Shown piece after piece: positions 39,594 to 49,582 of a DNA stretch of 64,000 nucleotides. Position numbers and translations under genes: made by a program. This stretch comes from Sphingobacteriaceae bacterium (GTDB lineage: Bacteria; Bacteroidota; Bacteroidia; Sphingobacteriales; Sphingobacteriaceae), in contig CANHRG010000003.1 of assembly GCA_947463785.1 (NCBI GenBank), forward strand, positions 248,001 to 312,000, given 5' to 3'. The notes beneath the pieces were generated by a model, which worked only from the letters and a program-made list of their open reading frames with translations, did no database searches and was not told the DNA's origin. Within the stretch, counting starts at the first letter, position 1, and every line of letters begins with the position of its first letter.

Positions 39594-40469
39594 ATGGAAG
39601 TTTTGGAAAGAAACGTACCTCAAAAACAAAATAAAACCATTCGTTTTTCAACCGTTATCAGCATTTCGCTGGTTTTACTCATGGGCGGCTTGTTGAGTTT
39701 AATCTTAGTCCACTCCCGTAATCTTTCCAATTATGTGAAAGAGAATATTGTACTGAATATTATTGTTAATGAAGGGACCAAAGAATCGGCTATTCTGGAG
39801 TTGCAGTCGCAAATCAAAGCCAATCCTGAAGTGCTCAAAGTAGAATACATTAGCAAAGAACAAGCAGCCCGCAACCTCACCAAAGACCTCGGTGAAGATT
39901 TTGTAGAGTTTTTAGGGTACAACCCCCTGCTACCTTCTCTAGATGTTTACTTAAAAGCAGAATATGCAGATAATGCCAGCATAACCAAATTGGTAAAACG
40001 TTTGGAAAAGAAAGAGGTGGTAAAAGAGGTTGTGTATCAAAAATCGCTAATCGACTCCATTAACCGAAATGTGCGACTTATCAGTCTGAGCTTCCTTGGC
40101 TTCGGATTGATCTTATTGCTCATAGCCATCACGCTCATCAACAATACCATTCGCCTTGCCATCTATTCACAGCGTTTTCTGATTAAAAGCATGCAATTGG
40201 TTGGCGCAACCAAAGGTTTTATTCGTAAACCTTTCATCAAATACGGAATTGTTCATGGCTTAGTGGCCAGCTTAATCGCAATTGCTTTATTGATGGTAAT
40301 TATGTACTTCATTAAAAGTGAAGTGCCAGAATTAGGTGTTTTAAATGATTGGGCACAATTTGGCATGGTATTCTTTGGAATTATCGTGTCAGGAATTGTT
40401 ATATCTGGACTCAGTACTTGGTTTGCGGTCAGCAAATTCTTGCGATTGAAAATCTACGAACTGTACTAA
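39594..40469 (+). CDS. ftsX: cell division protein FtsX / permease-like
   Basis: FtsX extracellular and 4-TM organisation; VEYISKEQAARNLTKDLGEDFVEFLGYNPLLPSLDVYL. Confidence 0.92.
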   Translation: MEVLERNVPQKQNKTIRFSTVISISLVLLMGGLLSLILVHSRNLSNYVKENIVLNIIVNEGTKESAILELQSQIKANPEVLKVEYISKEQAARNLTKDLGEDFVEFLGYNPLLPSLDVYLKAEYADNASITKLVKRLEKKEVVKEVVYQKSLIDSINRNVRLISLSFLGFGLILLLIAITLINNTIRLAIYSQRFLIKSMQLVGATKGFIRKPFIKYGIVHGLVASLIAIALLMVIMYFIKSEVPELGVLNDWAQFGMVFFGIIVSGIVISGLSTWFAVSKFLRLKIYELY

Positions 40470-40478
40470 TAGCTTACT

Positions 40479-40706
40479 ATGTCATCATCAAAAAACAACC
40501 CTGAGAATTCTTCTAAAAACGATTTCATATTCGGTAAAGCGAATTACCAACTCATGCTATTAAGCATTGTGGTAGTCATCATTGGCTTTGCACTCATGAC
40601 CGGAACCACGGATATCTACGATTTCCGGAAAATTGTGTTGGCACCAATTGTAGTATTGATCGGTTTCGGCATCGGATTTTTTGCAATTCTTAAAAAGAAA
40701 TCATGA
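40479..40706 (+). CDS. DUF3098 domain-containing small membrane protein
   Basis: [27 protein letters not shown]...[19 protein letters not shown]; two TM segments. Confidence 0.88.
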   Translation: MSSSKNNPENSSKNDFIFGKANYQLMLLSIVVVIIGFALMTGTTDIYDFRKIVLAPIVVLIGFGIGFFAILKKKS

Positions 40707-41500
40707 CATTTTTTGAAGCCATAGTTTTGGCTATCATTGAAGGAGTTACCGAATTCCTACCCATCTCCTCTACAGGTCATATCATTTTAGGATCGAGCCT
40801 CTTGGGCATGGATCCCAGTCAGCCGTTCTTGAAACTGTTTACAGTTGCCATTCAATTTGGCGCCATACTATCGGTAGTTGTGCTGTATTTTAAACGCTTT
40901 TTTCAACGTTTAGATTTTTACTTCAAGCTAGTGGTAGCCTTTATCCCCGCTGTGGTTTTCGGATTGCTGTTCAGCGATAAAATAGATCAGTTACTAGAAA
41001 GTCCGCTTGGTGTGGCTTGTGCTTTGCTACTCGGCGGTATCGTGTTACTCTTTGTTGATCGATGGTTCAACAAACCTGAAGTAGATGAAGTAGCAGATAT
41101 TTCTTACTCAACTGCTTTGAAAATTGGCTTGTTTCAGTGTTTATCAATGATTCCAGGAACTTCCCGTTCTGCAGCAACTATTGTGGGCGGTATGAGTCAG
41201 CAATTATCACGGAAAGTAGCCGCCGAGTTTTCCTTCTTTTTAGCGGTGCCGACCATGTTAGGTGCCACCGTAAAAAAACTGTACGACTTTTATAAAGACG
41301 GCTACATCATTAGCTCGGAAGAGCTACAATTATTAGCTGTTGGCAATTTGGTTGCTTTTATCGTGGCTATGCTCGCCATCCGTTTCTTCATTACTTTTTT
41401 ACAAAAAAGAGGATTTCAATTGTTCGGATGGTACCGTATTGCCGTGGGTCTGGTCATTCTAATTCTGCTGTTAAGCGGACATACTTTAAGCGTGGTTTAA
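40703..41500 (+). CDS. uppP: undecaprenyl-diphosphate phosphatase
   Basis: [38 protein letters not shown]. Confidence 0.96.
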   Translation: MTFFEAIVLAIIEGVTEFLPISSTGHIILGSSLLGMDPSQPFLKLFTVAIQFGAILSVVVLYFKRFFQRLDFYFKLVVAFIPAVVFGLLFSDKIDQLLESPLGVACALLLGGIVLLFVDRWFNKPEVDEVADISYSTALKIGLFQCLSMIPGTSRSAATIVGGMSQQLSRKVAAEFSFFLAVPTMLGATVKKLYDFYKDGYIISSEELQLLAVGNLVAFIVAMLAIRFFITFLQKRGFQLFGWYRIAVGLVILILLLSGHTLSVV

Positions 41501-41506
41501 CACCTA

Positions 41507-42214
41507 ATGGAAAACCAAAAATTCCCTGATTTTAATTTTGCCGAAGGCCAGATGCTCCTTATCAATAAGCCCTACCACTGGACCAGCTTTGACGTGGTGG
41601 GTAAAATCAGAAATAGTTTAAAACCTCTAAAACTCAAAGTCGGCCACGCCGGAACACTCGATCCACTAGCAACGGGTTTACTCATTATCTGCACCGGCAA
41701 ACTCACCAAAAAGATTGACGAATTTCAGGCTCAGGACAAAGAATATACGGGCACGTTTACTTTGGGAGCTACAACTCCATCTTTCGATTTGGAAACTGAG
41801 CCAGGAAATCAACTTCCTACAGATCACCTCACTGAAGAGCAAATTAAAACAGCCTGCCTACCTTTTATAGGTGCCATTGAACAATTGCCACCGGCTCACT
41901 CTGCAGTAAAGGTAGATGGAGAACGACTTTACCTGAAGGCACGTCGTGGTGACGAAGTAGCATTAAAGCCTCGGCAGGTACACATTTCAACATTTGAAAT
42001 TACCCGGATTGAATTACCCGAAGTCGATTTCAGGGTTGTGTGCAGCAAGGGAACGTACATTCGATCATTGGCCAATGATTTTGGACAAGAATTGGGCTGT
42101 GGCGCATACTTATCAAAACTTTGTCGCACACGTAGCGGCGATTATCGGTTGGAGAATGCTTTTGAGGTAATGGAACTGGTCAATCATATTCGAATGCTAA
42201 AAGAAACCGGATGA
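41507..42214 (+). CDS. truB: tRNA pseudouridine(55) synthase TruB
   Basis: LLINKPYHWTSFDVVGKIR, KVGHAGTLDPLATGLLIICTG, SKGTYIRSLANDFG. Confidence 0.96.
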   Translation: MENQKFPDFNFAEGQMLLINKPYHWTSFDVVGKIRNSLKPLKLKVGHAGTLDPLATGLLIICTGKLTKKIDEFQAQDKEYTGTFTLGATTPSFDLETEPGNQLPTDHLTEEQIKTACLPFIGAIEQLPPAHSAVKVDGERLYLKARRGDEVALKPRQVHISTFEITRIELPEVDFRVVCSKGTYIRSLANDFGQELGCGAYLSKLCRTRSGDYRLENAFEVMELVNHIRMLKETG

Positions 42215-42233
42215 ATCGTGTAATTTTGAAGCG

Positions 42234-43163
42234 ATGAAAACCTACTCCGATATCCATGAGTTTAAACCCGTTAAAAATGCTGTCGTTACCATCGGCACGT
42301 TCGATGGGGTACATATCGGACATCAGCAAATTATTGCCCGACTTAAAGAATCGGCTGCCGAATTGGATGGAGAAACGGTTATTCTTACTTTTTTTCCACA
42401 TCCGCGGATGATTTTACATCCGGAAGATCAAAACCTGAAGCTGATTACAACCATCCAGGAAAAAACAGCACTGTTGGAAAACTTAGGTGTCGATCATTTG
42501 ATTATCACACCATTTACCCGCGATTTCTCCAATTTATCTGCTGACGAATACATCAAACAAATCCTCGTAGAAAAAATTGGTATCCGTAAAATCATCATTG
42601 GTTACGATCACCGCTTTGGTAAAAATCGCGAAGGAAGTGTAGCCGATTTGAACAGGCTAGCTTCTGTATTCAACTTTGAGGTGGAAGTTATTCCTGAACA
42701 AGATATTCGTGAAGTGGCCGTTAGTTCCACGAAAATCCGAGAAGCGGTGTTAAGCGGCAACGTGGCTACGGCTCAAGAATTTTTAGGACATCCGTTTTCG
42801 TTAAATGGCAAAGTAATTCGGGGCGATCAAATTGGACGCAAAATGGGTTACCCTACAGCCAATTTATTTGTGGAAGAACCGTATAAATTGATCCCATCAG
42901 ATGGCATCTATGCTGTAAACGTACTCGTTAACGGTGAAACATTTGGAGGAATGGCTTATATCGGCCACCGCCCAACCGTAAATGGTATGAGCAGAAATAT
43001 TGAGGTGAATATTTTCAATTTTGATCAGGAGATTTACGGTCAAAAAATTCAACTGGACTTTTTAGCCTACATCCGTGGAGATCAAAAATTCAATAGCCTC
43101 GAAGAGCTTCAAGCACAACTTGGCAAAGACCAAGAAGCTGCATTAGCAATCTTAAAATCGTAA
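42234..43163 (+). CDS. ribF: bifunctional riboflavin kinase/FAD synthetase
   Basis: VVTIGTFDGVHIGHQQIIARL, IIGYDHRFGKNREG, SSTKIREAVLSG, GYPTANL. Confidence 0.96.
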   Translation: MKTYSDIHEFKPVKNAVVTIGTFDGVHIGHQQIIARLKESAAELDGETVILTFFPHPRMILHPEDQNLKLITTIQEKTALLENLGVDHLIITPFTRDFSNLSADEYIKQILVEKIGIRKIIIGYDHRFGKNREGSVADLNRLASVFNFEVEVIPEQDIREVAVSSTKIREAVLSGNVATAQEFLGHPFSLNGKVIRGDQIGRKMGYPTANLFVEEPYKLIPSDGIYAVNVLVNGETFGGMAYIGHRPTVNGMSRNIEVNIFNFDQEIYGQKIQLDFLAYIRGDQKFNSLEELQAQLGKDQEAALAILKS

Positions 43164-43763
43164 AGCAAGTTTGACGATATAGTAGAACGCCAGAACGAAA
43201 AGTAAAATGGCGATACTCCGGTTGATGAGGTGGCTGCTCAAAGAAAACTTGTTCTGGATGTAGCGGGCAAAATGGGCAAAGCCATACAAACACAAAAACG
43301 AACCAACAGCCGAACCAATACTGAAAATAAGTAAAGCTGTATTGCCGGTTAAAATCCACCCTTTACTAATCACGTAGGTTCCGCCAATGAGCCAAAAAGG
43401 CAACTGCATGGGATTCACAAAACCTAAAAGAATACCGAGTTTAATGCTATCGCGACGAGAAAAATCTTCTTTTGGTGCTTGCTTATGATTTTTCCAGGTA
43501 ATGGTTCCCATGGTCAAAAAAACGACAATCAACACCCAGTCTAAAATGTTCAACAAATTTGCCTGACCACTAAACCACTCGGCAAATTTCATGATGCAAA
43601 ACGTAAAGATGAGTTCAACAAGAGAGAAGGCAATTAGAAAATACCAAACCTGCCTCATGCCTCGATTAATGGCCAATTTCACCACAGTTAGGTTAATGTT
43701 TCCCAAGGGCACATAACCAATGAAATTCATTAAAAAACCAATAAGAAACGTTAAAATCAGCAT
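43152..43763 (-). CDS. LysE family translocator
   Basis: IGYVPLGNINLTVVKLAINRGMRQ; six-TM-like hydrophobicity. Confidence 0.8.
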   Translation of the reverse strand: MLILTFLIGFLMNFIGYVPLGNINLTVVKLAINRGMRQVWYFLIAFSLVELIFTFCIMKFAEWFSGQANLLNILDWVLIVVFLTMGTITWKNHKQAPKEDFSRRDSIKLGILLGFVNPMQLPFWLIGGTYVISKGWILTGNTALLIFSIGSAVGSFLCLYGFAHFARYIQNKFSLSSHLINRSIAILLFVLAFYYIVKLALRF

Positions 43764-43794
43764 TCAGATTTAGATTTCAGAACCACAATGATAC

Positions 43795-46602
43795 TTATTT
43801 TTGAGAAAACCGTTCCCTGAGGTATTGCCCCGTGTGAGAATCACTATGTTTGATCAGGTCTTCGGGTGTTCCTTCAAATACCAAATTGCCACCTTTTTCT
43901 CCACCCTCCGGACCAATGTCAATTACCCAATCGGCACATTTAATCACATCCATGTTGTGCTCAATCACCAAAATTGAGTTGCCTTGGTTAATTAAAGCAT
44001 CAAAAGATTTCAATAATTTTTTAATGTCGTGAAAATGAAGCCCGGTTGTAGGTTCATCAAAAATGAATAAGGTCTGCTTTGCCTGGTTGCCTTTCACCAA
44101 AAAAGAAGCCAGCTTGATGCGTTGTGCTTCTCCCCCAGATAAAGTGTTTGAAGATTGGCCCAAATGCACATAGCCCAATCCCACATCTGCCAAAGGTTGT
44201 AAGCGAGCTATAATTTTAGGTTCATCTACAAAAAAATTCAGGGCCTCGTCTATAGTCATCTCCAACAAATCGGCCACATTTTTATCCCGGTAGGTGATGT
44301 CCAATACGTGTTGTTTAAAGCGTTTACCGCCACAAGATTCACAAGGCAAATAGATATCGGCCATAAACTGCATCTCTACTTTCACTTCTCCTTCACCCTG
44401 ACACACATCGCAGCGACCACCCTCCACATTGAACGAAAACGCAGAAGGCTTGAGTCCGGCAGCTTTGGCCGCAGGCTGCGAAGCCATCAGATTTCGGATT
44501 TCATCCCAAGCCTTTACATAGGTTACCGGATTGGAGCGTGAGGAACGGCCAATAGGGTTTTGATCAACCAATTCCACTTGCGCAATTTTTTCAAAATCGC
44601 CGGCAAGAGCATCGTAAACACCGGTTTGCTCACCCGAATAATTTCCAATTGCTTTTTGAATGGCAGGCTGTAAAATTCGTTTTACCAAAGATGTCTTCCC
44701 CGATCCGGAAACACCGGTTACGCAAGTCAACACATGCAAGGGGAATTTCACATCGATATTCTTCAGATTATTTTCCCGAGCACCTTTTACCTCCACAAAA
44801 TCACTCCATTTACGACGCTGTTTAGGCACTTCAATTTCTTCTTCACCGCTAAGGTATTGCCCGGTTAAACTTTTCGAATTTTTTAAAATTTCAGCGAAGG
44901 TACCGGCAAATACCAGCTCTCCACCATGCGTTCCGGCATACGGGCCAATGTCCAAAATATGATCGGCAGCCTTCATCATTTCTTCTTCGTGCTCCACCAC
45001 CAAAACGGTGTTGCCCACATCACGTAACGATTTTAATACCCCTACCAAACGATTGGTATCACGGGGGTGAAGCCCAATACTTGGCTCATCGAGCACATAA
45101 ACAGACCCTACCAATGAACTTCCCAAAGAAGTAGCTAGGTTAATTCGCTGCGACTCTCCGCCCGAAAGTGTGTTCGACAAGCGGTTTAAGGTCAGGTAAC
45201 TCAACCCTACATCATTTAAAAACTGAATTCGGTTCGTGATCTCCATCAACAAACGTTTGGCTATTTGCTGATCGTGAGCGTCTAATTCTAAATTTTTGAA
45301 AAAGCTTAAAGCCTGATCCAAGGGCATCAAAACCACATCGGTGATTGATTTATCAGCAATCTTAACATACGCTGCGTCTGGTCGCAAACGGCTGCCCTTG
45401 CAATCGGGGCAATTGGTTTTTCCGCGGTACCGCGATAACATAACCCGATACTGAATTTTATAGGTTTGCTCTTCTAAATACTTAAAAAACTCGTTAAGAC
45501 CATTAAAATATGGGTTACCCGACCAAATTAGTTGTTGCTGTTCGGCGCTCAGCTGATTATAGGGCCGATGTATCGGGAAATCGAATTTGATGGCATTTTT
45601 TATTAGCTGATCGAGCCATTCACGCATTTTTTCACCACGCCAAGGAGCAATGGCTCCATCGTATACCGATTTGCTTTTATCCGGAATAACCAAATCTTCA
45701 TCAATGCCCATTACTTTGCCATAACCTTCGCAACGTTTACAGGCACCGTATGGATTATTGAAACTGAAAAAATTGGGGCTGGGTTCCTCAAATTTTAAGC
45801 CATCGGCTTCAAATCGATCGCAGAACACATGTGTATTGCCATTTTCTTCCAAAATGCAATCTCCCTTACCCTCGAAAAATGCCGTTTGTACCGAATCAGC
45901 CATTCGACTGAGGGTCTCATCTTCATTATTCACAGTTATACGGTCAATCACAATTTGAACACTTTTTTCATCCTGGAGCTTTTCATTAAGAATCGCTTTA
46001 TCCTCCAGCAAATCTTCAATTTTACACAGCTTCCCTCGGTAAACTACCCGTAAAAATCCTTTTTGGAGCAATACGGCCAGCTCTTCTTTCAAGCTGCGAT
46101 TATTGTGCGGATGTAGCGGGCACAAAACGGTTACGCTGGTATCGGCCGGCAAAGCACAAAAAAAGTTCACTACGCTACTTACTGTATCTTTTTTAACCAC
46201 CGTTCCCGTTACCGGGGATATGGTTTTGCCAATGCGTGAAAACAAGAGCTTCAGGTAATCGTAAATCTCGGTTGAAGTGCCCACGGTTGAACGCGGATTA
46301 CTGGTAATTACCTTCTGCTCAATGGCTATGGCCGGAGCAATCCCTTTGATGTAATCTACATCCGGTTTGTTCATCCGGCCCATAAACTGACGGGCATAGG
46401 CAGAAAGACTTTCTACATAACGGCGCTGCCCTTCGGCGTAAAGGGTATCAAAGGCCAAGGAAGATTTGCCTGAACCCGACATTCCGGTGATGACCACCAA
46501 TTGATTTTTAGGAATGGCCACATCCACATTTTTCAAATTATGGACCCGAGCACCTTTAATCAGGATGTATTTTTTAGGGTCTTTTTCTTCAACTGAACTC
46601 AT
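43795..46602 (-). CDS. uvrA: excinuclease ABC subunit UvrA
   Basis: 935 aa; GMSGSGKSSLAFDTLYAEGQRRYVESLSAYARQF, TLSGGESQRINLA, GVSGSGKTSLV. Confidence 0.98.
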   Translation of the reverse strand: MSSVEEKDPKKYILIKGARVHNLKNVDVAIPKNQLVVITGMSGSGKSSLAFDTLYAEGQRRYVESLSAYARQFMGRMNKPDVDYIKGIAPAIAIEQKVITSNPRSTVGTSTEIYDYLKLLFSRIGKTISPVTGTVVKKDTVSSVVNFFCALPADTSVTVLCPLHPHNNRSLKEELAVLLQKGFLRVVYRGKLCKIEDLLEDKAILNEKLQDEKSVQIVIDRITVNNEDETLSRMADSVQTAFFEGKGDCILEENGNTHVFCDRFEADGLKFEEPSPNFFSFNNPYGACKRCEGYGKVMGIDEDLVIPDKSKSVYDGAIAPWRGEKMREWLDQLIKNAIKFDFPIHRPYNQLSAEQQQLIWSGNPYFNGLNEFFKYLEEQTYKIQYRVMLSRYRGKTNCPDCKGSRLRPDAAYVKIADKSITDVVLMPLDQALSFFKNLELDAHDQQIAKRLLMEITNRIQFLNDVGLSYLTLNRLSNTLSGGESQRINLATSLGSSLVGSVYVLDEPSIGLHPRDTNRLVGVLKSLRDVGNTVLVVEHEEEMMKAADHILDIGPYAGTHGGELVFAGTFAEILKNSKSLTGQYLSGEEEIEVPKQRRKWSDFVEVKGARENNLKNIDVKFPLHVLTCVTGVSGSGKTSLVKRILQPAIQKAIGNYSGEQTGVYDALAGDFEKIAQVELVDQNPIGRSSRSNPVTYVKAWDEIRNLMASQPAAKAAGLKPSAFSFNVEGGRCDVCQGEGEVKVEMQFMADIYLPCESCGGKRFKQHVLDITYRDKNVADLLEMTIDEALNFFVDEPKIIARLQPLADVGLGYVHLGQSSNTLSGGEAQRIKLASFLVKGNQAKQTLFIFDEPTTGLHFHDIKKLLKSFDALINQGNSILVIEHNMDVIKCADWVIDIGPEGGEKGGNLVFEGTPEDLIKHSDSHTGQYLRERFSQK

Positions 46603-46771
46603 CTAATTTCCTAAAAACAGGTTAGTACAAAAACACCGAAAACCATTCGTCGGCATATAGTGCATTTCGTCTGCTAAAATACGTCTATCGTCGGTTCTAT
46701 CTAGCATCATAGAACACATTTCTTTGATATTGGCAAAATAATTGGATGCTGTAAATAGATCTTGATTATCC

Positions 46772-47380
46772 ATGAATATAAAAGAAAGTCCTATGAAGCT
46801 TCAACTTAAAACCGACCAAGAGCTTATCCGAATGTTTCTCGAAGGTAAGCAAACTGGACTTGAAGAATTAATCAGACGACACAAGTCTAAAATTTACACC
46901 TCCATTTACTTGCTTGTTAAAGACTCCTATTTGGCAGAAGATCTTTTTCAAGACACGTTTATCAAAGTAATCAACAACCTTAAATGCGGGAAATACAATG
47001 AGGAAGGCAAATTTCTTCCTTGGGTAATGCGTGTAGCCCACAATCTGGTGATTGATCACTTCCGCCGGGAAAAGAGAGCTCCCATGATTACCAGTGTAGA
47101 AGGTTTCGATATTTTTGAAGTGTTGAAATTTCACGATGAAACCATCGAAAACAAACTCGTTAAAGAACAAACGCATCGAGATCTCAAACGACTTATTCAG
47201 CTATTACCCGCTGAGCAAAAAGAGGTGCTCATTATGCGCCATTATGGGGATTTGAGTTTCAAAGAAATTGCCGATATAACGGGCGTAAGTATCAATACTG
47301 CACTCGGAAGAATGCGCTATGCCTTGAATAATTTGCGCAAAATGATTAGCGAAAAAGAGCTGGTGCTGAAGTATTTTTAA
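46772..47380 (+). CDS. RNA polymerase sigma factor, ECF/sigma-70 family
   Basis: Region 2 (LVKDSYLAEDLFQDTFIKVI) and region 4 (LPAEQKEVLIMRHYGDLSFKEIADITGVSINTALGRMRYALNNLRK). Confidence 0.93.
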   Translation: MNIKESPMKLQLKTDQELIRMFLEGKQTGLEELIRRHKSKIYTSIYLLVKDSYLAEDLFQDTFIKVINNLKCGKYNEEGKFLPWVMRVAHNLVIDHFRREKRAPMITSVEGFDIFEVLKFHDETIENKLVKEQTHRDLKRLIQLLPAEQKEVLIMRHYGDLSFKEIADITGVSINTALGRMRYALNNLRKMISEKELVLKYF

Positions 47381-47399
47381 AAATTTCATTAGAAATCGG

Positions 47400-47642
47400 A
47401 TGAACCGTAAAATATTGGTGCATCTACCAACGTTTCTAAAGAAATTTTTGCTTATGTCTAGAATCTCTACACCCCCAGATTTAAGCTTTATCCAAAAGAA
47501 ACGGCTGATGGAGAGAGCGGATTTTTTGCAACAAGATGAGCAAGAAGTTCTACAATTGATTGAACAGGAACTTGATCAATTACTTAGAGAGCCCTCGGAA
47601 CTAAGCATAAAAAAAATTCTAATCTACGCCGCCCTACTTTAA
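47400..47642 (+). CDS. small hypothetical protein downstream of the sigma factor
   Basis: 80 aa ORF 19 nt after the sigma gene; no TM or zinc-finger anti-sigma hallmark. Confidence 0.6.
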   Translation: MNRKILVHLPTFLKKFLLMSRISTPPDLSFIQKKRLMERADFLQQDEQEVLQLIEQELDQLLREPSELSIKKILIYAALL

Positions 47643-47685
47643 GATTTTTAGGCTTAAAAAACCGCGTTCATGCGTATATTTGAGT

Positions 47686-48441
47686 ATGCTCAAAAAGGAA
47701 CGCTATCAAGCCTTTGTAGATTACTTTTCTAAACATCAACCGAATGCAGAAACTGAACTACAGTATAGCAATCCATACGAATTACTTGTGGCAGTAATCC
47801 TCTCTGCCCAGTGCACAGATAAACGCATTAATCAGGTTACTCCGAAATTATTTGAACGATTCCCTAATCCGGAAAGCTTGGCTGAAAGTAACAGTGATGA
47901 GGTTTTCGGGTATATCCGTAGCGTCAGCTATCCAAATAATAAAGCCAAACATTTAGTAGGCATGGCGCAACTGCTGGTAAGTGAGTTTAATAGTGAAGTG
48001 CCCTCTACTGTAGAAAATTTGCAAAAATTGCCAGGTGTAGGTCGTAAAACTGCGAATGTAATTGCATCGGTGGTACACCAGGCCCCGGCCATGGCGGTAG
48101 ATACTCACGTTTTTAGAGTAGCTAACCGTTTAGGGTTAACCAGTAAAGCTAAAACGCCCCTTGCAGTTGAAAAACAGTTGGTAAAGCATTTACCAAAAGA
48201 TAAAATCCATGTTGCTCACCATTGGCTTATTTTACATGGCCGTTACATCTGTTTGGCCAGAAACCCAAAATGTGAGCAATGCCCCATCAGTTGGTTTTGT
48301 AAATATTACGAACAACAACATACCGAAGCTGCATTAATTAAGGCAGAAAAAGCTAAGCAAGACAAAAAAGAGTTACTCAAAAAGAAAAAAGCGCAACAGA
48401 AAACTGATTCTATACTAAAGAAACTAAGTATCAAAAACTAA
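47686..48441 (+). CDS. nth: endonuclease III
   Basis: LLVAVILSAQCTDKRINQVTPKLF, LPGVGRKTANVI, 4Fe-4S CxxxxxxCxxCxxxxxC (CLARNPKCEQCPISWFC); ATG at 47686 preferred over TTG at 47680. Confidence 0.96.
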   Translation: MLKKERYQAFVDYFSKHQPNAETELQYSNPYELLVAVILSAQCTDKRINQVTPKLFERFPNPESLAESNSDEVFGYIRSVSYPNNKAKHLVGMAQLLVSEFNSEVPSTVENLQKLPGVGRKTANVIASVVHQAPAMAVDTHVFRVANRLGLTSKAKTPLAVEKQLVKHLPKDKIHVAHHWLILHGRYICLARNPKCEQCPISWFCKYYEQQHTEAALIKAEKAKQDKKELLKKKKAQQKTDSILKKLSIKN

Positions 48442-48517
48442 GGCTTGAAATTTTTTTTGATAAAATTTTTAGCATTTTATAAATTTTTATTAATTTCGAA
48501 TTCTATAAACTAAAAAT

Positions 48518-49531
48518 ATGAGCAATACAGATAAATTAAAGGCCTTACAATTAACGTTAGATAAACTAGAAAAGTCGTTCGGTAAGGGGGCGATTATGAA
48601 ATTAGGAGATGACGCCGTTGAACCCATTGAAGCCATTTCAACAGGTTCACTCGGATTAGACATTGCATTAGGCATTGGCGGATTACCCAAAGGCCGTGTG
48701 ATTGAAATATATGGACCTGAATCGTCGGGTAAAACTACTTTAGCTACACATGTAATTGCCGAGGCACAGAAAAAAGGCGGTATTGCCGCCATTATTGATG
48801 CTGAGCATGCATTTGATAAATATTACGCTCAGAAATTAGGCGTAGATGTAGAAAACCTATTGATTTCACAACCGGACAATGGTGAGCAGGCTTTGGAAAT
48901 TGCCGATAACCTGATTCGCTCGGGCGCCATTGACGTGTTAGTAATCGATTCCGTTGCAGCCTTAGTGCCTAAAGCAGAAATTGAGGGTGAAATGGGCGAC
49001 TCAAAAATGGGTTTACAAGCTCGTTTAATGTCACAAGCACTGCGTAAGTTAACCGGAACCATAGCCAAAACCGGCTGTTGCTGCATTTTCATCAACCAAT
49101 TGCGTGAGAAAATTGGTATCATGTTCGGTAATCCGGAAACAACGACCGGTGGTAATGCACTGAAATTTTATGCTTCAGTACGTTTAGACATTCGTCGTGT
49201 TTCGCAGATTAAAGAGAGTGATGAAGTTTCTGGTAATCGCGTGAAAGTGAAAATTGTGAAAAACAAAGTTGCTCCGCCGTTCCGTATTGCAGAATTTGAT
49301 ATCATGTTTGGCGAGGGAATTTCTAAAGCTGGCGAAATCATTGATTTGGGAGTAGATTTTGACATCATCAAGAAATCAGGATCTTGGTTCAGCTACAACG
49401 ACACCAAGTTGGGCCAAGGCCGCGATGCGGTTAAAGCCTTGTTGCTCGAAAATCCAGATTTAATGGATGAACTGGAACTGAAAATTAAAGAAGTGGTTAC
49501 CGGCGATAAGCTGGAAGTTCAACCAGAATAA
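48518..49531 (+). CDS. recA: recombinase RecA
   Basis: [71 protein letters not shown]. Confidence 0.98.
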   Translation: MSNTDKLKALQLTLDKLEKSFGKGAIMKLGDDAVEPIEAISTGSLGLDIALGIGGLPKGRVIEIYGPESSGKTTLATHVIAEAQKKGGIAAIIDAEHAFDKYYAQKLGVDVENLLISQPDNGEQALEIADNLIRSGAIDVLVIDSVAALVPKAEIEGEMGDSKMGLQARLMSQALRKLTGTIAKTGCCCIFINQLREKIGIMFGNPETTTGGNALKFYASVRLDIRRVSQIKESDEVSGNRVKVKIVKNKVAPPFRIAEFDIMFGEGISKAGEIIDLGVDFDIIKKSGSWFSYNDTKLGQGRDAVKALLLENPDLMDELELKIKEVVTGDKLEVQPE

Positions 49532-49545
49532 AAAATAACTACTAA

Positions 49546-49582
49546 ATAAAAAAAGCCTCCAGTAAAATGGGGGCTTTTTTGT
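49546..49582. terminator. terminator between convergent recA and tsaD
   Basis: AAAAAAAGCCTCCAGTAAAATGGGGGCTTTTTT; A and T tracts on both sides, so possibly bidirectional. Confidence 0.75.

Noticed and set aside
43850-46053. Short plus-strand ORFs inside uvrA
   Set aside because: Antisense shadow ORFs of a highly conserved gene; no independent support.
47400-47642. Anti-sigma factor call for the 80-aa ORF
   Set aside because: No TM segment, zinc-binding motif or FecR-like feature; adjacency alone is insufficient.
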